From: Nonomuraea jabiensis
GTDB lineage: Bacteria > Actinomycetota > Actinomycetes > Streptosporangiales > Streptosporangiaceae
Assembly: GCF_014204795.1 (NCBI RefSeq)
Contig: NZ_JACHMB010000001.1
Coordinates: 6,832,501 to 6,896,500 of the forward strand
Reading direction: 5' to 3'
Length of the DNA stretch: 64,000 bases
In this document: positions 1-6,272 of the stretch, one piece after another
Layout of the letters: each line of letters opens with the position of its first letter
How positions within the stretch are numbered: position 1 is the first letter of the stretch
Translations under genes and position numbers: made by a program
Notes under the pieces: generated by a model
What the model was told of the DNA's origin: nothing
The model's input: only the letters and a program-made list of their open reading frames with translations
Databases searched by the model: none

Positions 1-693
1 GATCTTGGCGGCCAGTTCGAGCTGCGCCGCCTGCCGGCCCACGGCGATGATCTGGCTGACCGGGGTGAGCGCCGCCCCCATGACGGCGGCCAGGCCCACC
101 GCGCCCGTGCCGATCACCGCGATGGACGTGCCGGGCTCGGGGCGCAGCGTGTTCCACACCGCGCCGGTGCCGGTCTGGACGCTGCAGGCCAGCGGGGCCA
201 GCAGCTCGAACGGCAGGTCCGGGTCGACCTTGACGACGCTGCGCTCGTCGGCGACGGAGTGGCGGGCGAACGACGACTGGCCGAAGAACCGGCCGCCGAG
301 CGCGACCCCGCCCCTGCTGATCGGCGAGCTGCCGTCGGCCCGCTTGCCGCCGATGAGGTTCTGCGGGATCCAGGTGGTGCAGTAGGCGGGGTGGCCGATG
401 CGGCAGGAGGCGCAGCTCCCGCACGAGGTGAAGGTGAGCACGACGTGGTCGCCCGGCTTGACCTTGGTCACGCCCGGGCCCGTCTCCTCCACGACGCCGG
501 CGCCCTCGTGCCCGAGCACGCCCGGCAGCGGGAACGGGATGTGCCCCGCCGCCACCGTGAGGTCGGTGTGGCAGATGCCGGCGGCCTTCATCCGGACGAG
601 GATCTCGCCCTGGCGGGGGGCGTCCAGCTCGACGTCCCGGAGGGTGAACGCCGCTCCCGGCGATTCGACGACTGCGGCTTGGGTGGTGGTCAC
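1..693 (-). CDS. Zinc-dependent alcohol dehydrogenase, C-terminus cut by window edge
   Basis: This is a medium-chain NAD(P)-dependent alcohol dehydrogenase of the aryl/benzyl-alcohol type. Only the first 231 residues are present. The catalytic zinc site (ICHTD with Cys41; GHEGAG with His62 and Glu63) and all four structural-zinc cysteines (91, 94, 97, 105) are visible, followed by a Rossmann turn (VIGTGAVGLAA). The GTG start at 693 overlaps the upstream gene's TGA as GTGA, so translation is probably coupled. It is the last visible gene of a four-gene leftward operon whose first gene is another zinc alcohol dehydrogenase. The substrate is unknown; the aryl-alcohol subfamily call is recalled from motif resemblance only. 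Confidence 0.88.
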   Translation of the reverse strand, partial: MTTTQAAVVESPGAAFTLRDVELDAPRQGEILVRMKAAGICHTDLTVAAGHIPFPLPGVLGHEGAGVVEETGPGVTKVKPGDHVVLTFTSCGSCASCRIGHPAYCTTWIPQNLIGGKRADGSSPISRGGVALGGRFFGQSSFARHSVADERSVVKVDPDLPFELLAPLACSVQTGTGAVWNTLRPEPGTSIAVIGTGAVGLAAVMGAALTPVSQIIAVGRQAAQLELAAKI

Positions 694-1349
694 GAGGGTC
701 TCCGATCGTCGGGGGTGAGGGTGTACGAGCTCGTGACGTGGGTCCACTCCGCCGGCCCCCACTCCGCGCCATCCCCGACCTGGGGCGGAGCTCCGACCAC
801 GCGGACCACGTAGTAGTCGAGCAGGCCGGGGGCGCGGCGCGTCCAGATCGAGCCGGCCTCGTCGTGGTGGCGCTGGCCGAAGTAGAGCCGGTCCTCGTCC
901 CGGCCGTGCGAGCGGGCCAGGCCGAGCAGGTCGTACTCCCGCGGGCACTCGTCCACGCCCGGCAGGTCCAGGATCGAGCAGCCGCCGTGAGAGACGTCCT
1001 GCCACTCGCCGGGCCGCCAGTCGCCATTGCCCGCCTTCACCTCGTCGGCGCCGGCGACGAGCCCTGTGTCGAACAGGCGCAGGCAGACCTTGGTCCGGGA
1101 GAAATCGGCGTCGCGCGCGCCGGGCGTGCGTTCGCTGGGACCGAGGAGCTCGAACATGCCCGTGATGATGAGCTCGAAGAGCCGGCTGTCGCAGCCGGGG
1201 TCCTTGTAGGCATTGAAATGAATGGCCCAGAAAGGACTGTGCAGCCAGAAGTCGTCCACCCCGAATATTCCCGGGAATACTTCGGCGGCGACCGGGCTGC
1301 GCCATCGGCCGGAGAGTTCCGCGACCGTGAATTCGGCGCTGGTTTCCAT
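690..1349 (-). CDS. APCDD1-like domain protein
   Basis: This 219-residue protein has no signal peptide or membrane segment. It resembles the domain of animal APCDD1 (Wnt antagonist; Pfam APCDDC) along most of its length. Matching landmarks are LSGRWRS near residue 12, EVFPGIFG near 23, NAYKDPGCDSRLFEL near 46, a G-x-F-x-L stretch near 64, GEWQDVSHGGC near 114, PREYDLLGL near 136 and LYFGQR near 155. I recalled these from the family and did not align them by computer. The start at 1349 is preferred over an in-frame ATG at 1361 because GAGGTG lies just upstream of it. It sits between a ferritin-like gene and an alcohol dehydrogenase gene. Its biochemical role is unknown; ligand or lipid binding is only a guess from the animal family. 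Confidence 0.72.
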   Translation of the reverse strand: METSAEFTVAELSGRWRSPVAAEVFPGIFGVDDFWLHSPFWAIHFNAYKDPGCDSRLFELIITGMFELLGPSERTPGARDADFSRTKVCLRLFDTGLVAGADEVKAGNGDWRPGEWQDVSHGGCSILDLPGVDECPREYDLLGLARSHGRDEDRLYFGQRHHDEAGSIWTRRAPGLLDYYVVRVVGAPPQVGDGAEWGPAEWTHVTSSYTLTPDDRRPS

Positions 1350-1380
1350 CACACCTCGCATGAGTCAATTCTTTTTCCGG

Positions 1381-1434
1381 CGGCCCGGCCGGCGTCAAAG
1401 AGCCGGGGCGTACATTGGCAAGTCGGCCGGGCCG
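1381..1434 (-). other. Intercistronic inverted repeat
   Basis: Two 11-base arms (CGGCCCGGCCG at 1381-1391 and its exact complement at 1424-1434) lie in the gap between the ferritin-like gene and the APCDD1-like gene. No T-run follows on the minus strand, so it is not a classical terminator. It may stabilise mRNA or partially attenuate transcription between the two halves of the operon. Confidence 0.5.
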
Positions 1435-1455
1435 CGCGAGGTAATTCGTGAAGTC

Positions 1456-2739
1456 CTACGACGGGAGCAGCGCCGGTGGCACGTGCGCGCGCACCCGCTC
1501 GGCCAGCTCGGCCGCCCGGACCCCGGCCGCCGCGGCGACCGCGGACGCCGGCCCGCCGGCCTTCTCGGCGGCCCTGCAGCGCTCCACGAGCACCCGCATG
1601 CGCTCGTGCAGCAGCGCCCACGAGGGTTCGCGCCAGGGCACGAAGTTGCTCATGGCGTAGTACATCTCGAACGCGAAACCCGCCGTGCGGCCGGGATTCT
1701 CCGGGCCGACGGGCAGTGTGGTCATGGCGGTGGCCAGCGGCCGCAGCACGTCGGCCATCATGCTGATCGACGTGCCGACGAGCAGGCCCAGCTGCTCCTC
1801 GCTCTCGTCGGTGTGCGTGAAGAACCTGGTCAGCAGGTGCAGCACCAGCTCGTAGGCCACCGCCGCCAGCTCGGCCGTCCGGCGGGTGCCGGGGTCGGTG
1901 ATGAGCGGCTGGGGATCGGCGATGTCGTAGGGCTGCCTGAGGTAGGCGGCGAGCGCCGGTCGCGCCGGGTCGAAGCCCGGGTCGCGCGCCCGCAGCTCCT
2001 CGTACTCCCGCCACACCGCGAGGAAGCGCCCGTAGTGGGCCTGCTCCCAGGAGCCGCGCGCGCCCTCGCCCTGCTCGATGATGAGATCGACCGCCGTGAA
2101 CGCGGACTTCAGGTCCGTGACCGCGACGAGCTGGGGCCAGCGGAACAGCTCCGGCGTGGCCTGGGCGCGCGGGGACCCGACGAACACGGCGCGCTCCCCG
2201 AGCTGGGCGCAGAGCGCCCGCAGCCCCTCCTCGATCCCGCGGTACAGGTGGCCGATCGTCGCGTACTCCTGGCCCCTGGGCATGAGGTCGGCGGGGTCGA
2301 GCCGGGCGCGGGCGGGCGGCACCGGCCGGAACTCCTCGGCGTCCTGCAGCTGCATGCCCTCGGGGCGTTCCAGATACAGGAAGTGGCGCAACGCCTGCTC
2401 GCCGAAGGGCAGCAGGTCGAGCTGGATGCCCGACGGGAAGTATCCCGAGCGCTGCGGGAAGTTCGGGCGGGTGAAGGTCGGGGCCGCGCCGATGGCGGCC
2501 AGCAGGTTGGACACCAGCGCCAGGTGGAGCATCTCCTCGACCGCGATGGAGTGCAGGACCTTGCGCCAGCCGGCGACCGCGTTCGCCTGCTCGGCCGTCA
2601 GGCCGTCCTCCGTCCCGCTCTTGAGGCTGGCCTCGGCGAAGAGGTACTGGCTCAGGATCATGTGTTCCAGCTGTGAGGCCTCGTTGAGCAGCCACCACAG
2701 GTGCTCCCGGTTCGCTATGACGATCGGGGGCTCGGACAT
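1456..2739 (-). CDS. Ferritin-like protein, VioB-type
   Basis: This 427-residue protein belongs to the ferritin-like family found in VioB, RebD and StaD iminophenyl-pyruvate dimer synthases. The N-terminal helices carry a carboxylate-bridged metal-site pattern: Glu20 and Glu25-His26 (EASQLEH), then Glu68/Glu69 and His72 (VEEMLH). VioB proper is about 1000 residues long, so this corresponds only to the ferritin-like portion. No violacein or indolocarbazole genes are nearby, so synthesis of such pigments is not implied. It starts 12 bp after the alcohol dehydrogenase stop. A di-iron oxidation role alongside two dehydrogenases is plausible but unproven. Confidence 0.78.
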   Translation of the reverse strand: MSEPPIVIANREHLWWLLNEASQLEHMILSQYLFAEASLKSGTEDGLTAEQANAVAGWRKVLHSIAVEEMLHLALVSNLLAAIGAAPTFTRPNFPQRSGYFPSGIQLDLLPFGEQALRHFLYLERPEGMQLQDAEEFRPVPPARARLDPADLMPRGQEYATIGHLYRGIEEGLRALCAQLGERAVFVGSPRAQATPELFRWPQLVAVTDLKSAFTAVDLIIEQGEGARGSWEQAHYGRFLAVWREYEELRARDPGFDPARPALAAYLRQPYDIADPQPLITDPGTRRTAELAAVAYELVLHLLTRFFTHTDESEEQLGLLVGTSISMMADVLRPLATAMTTLPVGPENPGRTAGFAFEMYYAMSNFVPWREPSWALLHERMRVLVERCRAAEKAGGPASAVAAAAGVRAAELAERVRAHVPPALLPS

Positions 2740-2751
2740 GCGGGATCCTCC

Positions 2752-3750
2752 TCAGCTGGGGGTGAGTACGGCGCGGTAGCGCACCTGGCCTGCCTCCACC
2801 CGCTTGAGCACCTCGTTGATCTCGGCGAACGGGTAGGTCTCCACGCGCGGCCTGACCTTGCCCGCCGCCATCAGCGTGAGCACCTCGACGAGGTCGGAGC
2901 GGTTGTTGTGGGTGCTGCCCTTGATGGAGCACTGCTTGAACAGCAGCGTCGTCATGTCGTCGATCTGCAGCGGGCCGGTGACGCCCATCGTGACCAGCCG
3001 CCCGCCGTAGCGCAGGCCGGACAGCACGCGCGCGACGAGGTCCGCCGAGGTGGTGGTGGCCAGGATGATGTCGGCGCCGCCGGCGTCGGCCAGCGCCTTG
3101 CCGGGGTCGTCGCCGACCACGACGCCCTCGGCGGCGCCCAGTTCCTTGGCGTACTCCGCCTTGTCGGGCGAGGTGGTGAGCACGACCGTCTCCAGGCCGA
3201 TGGCGGCGGCCAGCTGCACAGCCATGTGCCCGAGCCCGCCGACGCCCAGCACGCAGACGCGCTCGCCGGGCCGGGGGTCGGCGTTGCGCAGGCCGCTCAT
3301 CGAGGTGAAGCCGGCGCAGAAGGCCACCGCCGCGTCGGTGTAGTCCAGGCCGTCGGGCAGCAGCGTGCACCCCGACTCCCAGGCCACCATCAGGTCGGCG
3401 TAGCCGCCGCCCATGTCCATCCAGGTCGTGGTGTGCTCACAGGCCACCGGATGCCAGCTCTGGCACTGCAGGCAGCGCCCCTCGCCGCGCTGCAACCACG
3501 AGACGCCCACCCGGTCGCCCACCCGCAGGGTGGTGGCGCCGGGGCCGAGCGCCACGACCTCGCCCACCGGCTCGTGCCCCGGCACGATCGGCAGCCGCAC
3601 CGGCCAGTGGCCGCGGTGGACCAGCACGTCGCTGAAGCACATGCCGCACGCGTGAATGCGTACGACGACCTGGCCGGGCCCGGGCTCGGGATCGGCGAGG
3701 TCCTGGAACTCCCATGCGGAGTTGAGTTGCGTGATGACGGCTGCGCGCAC
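2752..3750 (-). CDS. Zinc-dependent alcohol dehydrogenase
   Basis: This is a 332-residue medium-chain alcohol dehydrogenase. Catalytic zinc ligands are visible (ACGMCFSD with Cys38; GHE with His59 and Glu60), as is the NAD-binding turn LGVGGLGHMA near residue 168. The structural-zinc lobe shows only three of the usual four cysteines (93, 96, 104), with Gly/Glu where the first is expected. The GTG start at 3750 is chosen because AGGAGGAGA precedes it by 2-3 bases; the longer reading frame to 3816 lacks such a site. It is the first gene of the operon that continues with the ferritin-like, APCDD1-like and second dehydrogenase genes. Confidence 0.9.
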   Translation of the reverse strand: MRAAVITQLNSAWEFQDLADPEPGPGQVVVRIHACGMCFSDVLVHRGHWPVRLPIVPGHEPVGEVVALGPGATTLRVGDRVGVSWLQRGEGRCLQCQSWHPVACEHTTTWMDMGGGYADLMVAWESGCTLLPDGLDYTDAAVAFCAGFTSMSGLRNADPRPGERVCVLGVGGLGHMAVQLAAAIGLETVVLTTSPDKAEYAKELGAAEGVVVGDDPGKALADAGGADIILATTTSADLVARVLSGLRYGGRLVTMGVTGPLQIDDMTTLLFKQCSIKGSTHNNRSDLVEVLTLMAAGKVRPRVETYPFAEINEVLKRVEAGQVRYRAVLTPS

Positions 3751-3952
3751 GGTCTCCTCCTTTGCGAGACACGCCAGGGAGGCCCACGATAAATATCCGG
3801 CCCGTGCCGGCGGCACCCTGACTTAACGGAAACCACGGCGCTTTTGTCAGCCGCGGACCTGACGAAATCACGGCGTTCGGCGGCCGAAACCGGCCATATT
3901 CCCGGCGCGAATGGTACGAATAAGTCACCGCCCGCTGTCCTTGGAGGTTGCC
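3751..3952. promoter_or_regulatory. Divergent promoter region
   Basis: These 202 bp separate the leftward dehydrogenase operon from the rightward nucleotidyltransferase gene and must hold both promoters. A relatively A/T-rich patch (ATAAATATC near 3790) is visible. I could not assign -35/-10 pairs with confidence. The ribosome binding site TTGGAGG lies just before the ATG at 3953. Confidence 0.5.
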
Positions 3953-5242
3953 ATGCCTTCTGTCGCCGCCATCGCACTGGCCGGCGGCCGTGGCCTCCGC
4001 GCCCGCCCGCTCACCCTCGAAGGTTCCGGTCACATAAGGAGCAAGGCCGCCGTCCCTTTTCTCGGGCGGCCGGTCATCGAATGGCTCGTCGCGGCCCTGC
4101 GCGACCAGGGAATAACGAGTTTCCACGTGGCGGCCAACGGCCGGGAGAATCGTTATCAGGTCAAGGAGGCGCTGGGGTACGGCGAGCGGCTCGGGGTCTC
4201 GGTGCGCTATTCGCGGCCGCGTACGGACCGGTTCAACACCGGCTCCGGGCAGGCGACGCTCAGCGTGATCGAGGAGCACGGCCTGCTCGGCCACGCCCTG
4301 GTGCTCCCGACCGACTCCCTGTTCGAGTTCGACCTGGCGGCGCTGGCGCGTGACCACCTGGCGAGCGGGGCGGTGGTGACCGTCGGCCTGGTCCATCGGA
4401 CGGCGGCGGAGGTGGCGGGCACGTACGGGCTGGTGCTCACGGACGGCGCCGGCCGGATCCAGCGGTTCATCGAGAAACCGCCCGTGGAGACCATCGCGGC
4501 GGTGGCCGCCGACCTGGCCAGGGTGCCCATCAACGCCGGGCTGTACCTGGTGGACTGCGCCAGGCTGCGCGCTCTGGGCGCCACCGACGAGCTGGCGGCG
4601 CTGGCCCGGCGGGGGCTCGACTGGGGCGGCGACCTGCTGCCGTGGCTGGTGTCGCGCGGCCACCGGGTCATGTGCTCGCCCCTGGCCAAGGTGGGCGACC
4701 TGGGCAACCCCCGCGACTACCTGCTCACCATGGCCGAGGCCCTGGCCGGCGGCTACCCGAGCCTGCGGCTCCCGGAAGGGCCCGTGATCCACTCCTCCTC
4801 GCTGGCGCGCCGCGACGAGGTCAGCGGGCTGACGCTGGCCGAGAAGCTGGCCGCCGGGCTCGTCCACGTGGGCCCCGGCGCGTGGATCGGCCGGGACGTC
4901 GAGATCGGCCCCGGCGTCGTGCTGCGCGACTCGTACGTCGGCGACGAGGCGGACCTGCACCCGTGGTGCCGCCTGGAACGGGTGGCCTGCCTGGACGGCG
5001 CGATCATCGGGCCGGGCGCCCGGCTCAGCGACGCGTACGTGGGCGTGATGGCGAGGGTGGACTCGTCGCTGGAGCGCCCGGCCGTCATCGGCGGCTTCAC
5101 CGCGCTCGGCCACGAGGTACGCGTCGCCGAGGGCGCCGGTCTCAGCGGCGTCATCGCCTATCCGGGGCAGACCGTGACAGGGGCCGGGCACTGCGGAGAG
5201 CGTCAGTCGCCGACGTCGTCCGGCTCCTCGACCCGGTCGTAG
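3953..5242 (+). CDS. Sugar nucleotidyltransferase-like protein
   Basis: The 429-residue product has an N-terminal NTP-transferase fold (residues 1 to about 240) and a C-terminal left-handed beta-helix of hexapeptide-like repeats (about 290-410), the layout of GlgC-, GlmU- and mannose-1-phosphate guanylyltransferase-type enzymes. The signature loop is odd: ALAGGRGLRARPLT replaces the usual GGxGTRLxPLT, although a downstream lysine (SKAAVPF, Lys31) and VLPTDS are kept. The nucleotide and sugar substrates therefore cannot be read from sequence. ATG 3953 is chosen over 3911 because GGAGG lies 5-9 bases before it. The 3' end overlaps the convergent membrane-protein gene by 40 bp. Confidence 0.75.
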   Translation: MPSVAAIALAGGRGLRARPLTLEGSGHIRSKAAVPFLGRPVIEWLVAALRDQGITSFHVAANGRENRYQVKEALGYGERLGVSVRYSRPRTDRFNTGSGQATLSVIEEHGLLGHALVLPTDSLFEFDLAALARDHLASGAVVTVGLVHRTAAEVAGTYGLVLTDGAGRIQRFIEKPPVETIAAVAADLARVPINAGLYLVDCARLRALGATDELAALARRGLDWGGDLLPWLVSRGHRVMCSPLAKVGDLGNPRDYLLTMAEALAGGYPSLRLPEGPVIHSSSLARRDEVSGLTLAEKLAAGLVHVGPGAWIGRDVEIGPGVVLRDSYVGDEADLHPWCRLERVACLDGAIIGPGARLSDAYVGVMARVDSSLERPAVIGGFTALGHEVRVAEGAGLSGVIAYPGQTVTGAGHCGERQSPTSSGSSTRS

Positions 5243-6138
5243 CGGAGCCGGGTCTCGATGGCGTAGGCGTGCGGCGCGTACCCGGTGCGCAGGTCCTGGA
5301 AGACGGTCCACGCCTGCGCCGGGTCGCGCTCGGCCGGCAGCCCCGCCTCGTGGGCCAGCAGCAGCGTGTCGGAGAAGTTGCGCTCCTCCCGCCCCTGCAG
5401 GCTGACCGGGATGGGCGGCAGCGTGATGCACAGCCCGCGGGTCAGCCGGTGCATGCAGCGCGTCCCCGTCGCGAGCAGGGCCTTCGTGTGCGCCGGAGCC
5501 CAGCTCGGCGCGAGCGCCTCGATGAGCGCGGCCACGTCCAGGACGATGACCGCGGCCTTGAGCCAGTCGAGGTCGCCGGCGGGGCGGCGGAACGTGAGCG
5601 CCGGATGGGCGAGGTGGGAGTGCTCCACCTCGGCCATCCACCCCGTCCACTCGGCGAACATGGTGTCGAGGTGGTCGCGCGAGCCGGTCTTGAGGTAGGA
5701 CGCGAGCATGGTGTCGGCGTCGCGCGGGTTGCACACGCTGCCGGCCAGCCTGGCCACCAGCCGCTCCCGCCGGGCGTAGGCGGCCAGGAAGTGCACCAGG
5801 TACGCCGTGATGGCCGCCACCATCAGCAGCCTGGAGGCCCACTCGGCCTCCCGCAGCGGCGTGCCCTCCAGCAGCGCGAACCCGGCCGAGGACACCCCGA
5901 GCCAGATCGCGGCCACCGTGACGACGGCCAGCGGCCCGCACAGGTCGAGCAGCGGCTCCCGCAGGGCGGGCGGGACCCGGCCGGCCACCGCGAGGATGGG
6001 GCCGGCCAAGGCCCGCAGGACGCCGCGGACCAGCCGGCCCGGCCTGCCACGGGGGGTGAACACGGTCAGCACGACGCTCAGCCACACCGCCGCCACGAGC
6101 GCGGCGCCGGCCAGCGTTCCCAACACGGCTGTCACCAT
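5203..6138 (-). CDS. Membrane protein of unknown function
   Basis: The 311-residue protein has about three to four hydrophobic segments in its first 130 residues (roughly 1-24, 65-90 and 100-125), followed by a soluble C-terminal half rich in Trp, His and Arg. I do not recognise the family. ATG 6138 is preferred over 6174 because GGAAGGAT lies a few bases upstream of it. It converges with, and overlaps, the nucleotidyltransferase gene. A terminator for the polyketide synthase lies just upstream, so it probably has its own promoter. Confidence 0.7.
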   Translation of the reverse strand: MVTAVLGTLAGAALVAAVWLSVVLTVFTPRGRPGRLVRGVLRALAGPILAVAGRVPPALREPLLDLCGPLAVVTVAAIWLGVSSAGFALLEGTPLREAEWASRLLMVAAITAYLVHFLAAYARRERLVARLAGSVCNPRDADTMLASYLKTGSRDHLDTMFAEWTGWMAEVEHSHLAHPALTFRRPAGDLDWLKAAVIVLDVAALIEALAPSWAPAHTKALLATGTRCMHRLTRGLCITLPPIPVSLQGREERNFSDTLLLAHEAGLPAERDPAQAWTVFQDLRTGYAPHAYAIETRLRYDRVEEPDDVGD

Positions 6139-6208
6139 GCCCGTATCCTTCCGGGTCTTGACTGGAATGCCCAAGAATCAGTTAGTGCTAGCAGTCGGAA
6201 TGCCACCT

Positions 6209-6257
6209 TGAAAAGAGCCGAGACGAGGCTCCGGACGACCCGGAACCCCGTCTCGGC
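6209..6257 (-). terminator. Rho-independent terminator of the PKS gene
   Basis: Read on the minus strand, a GCCGAGACG stem (6249-6257 with 6217-6225, further pairing inside) is followed by CTCTTTTC. It begins 16 bp after the PKS stop codon and separates that gene from the membrane-protein gene. Confidence 0.75.
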
Positions 6258-6272
6258 AGCGGCGGCCTCGCC

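Noticed and set aside
1456..2739. A violacein or indolocarbazole pigment cluster
   Set aside because: Only the ferritin-like part of VioB is represented, and no tryptophan oxidase or other pigment gene is nearby.
3437..6085. Very long minus-strand frame (about 880 codons)
   Set aside because: It is the antisense or shifted shadow of the dehydrogenase, nucleotidyltransferase and membrane-protein genes. Its product is Arg/Pro/Gly-rich with no domain.
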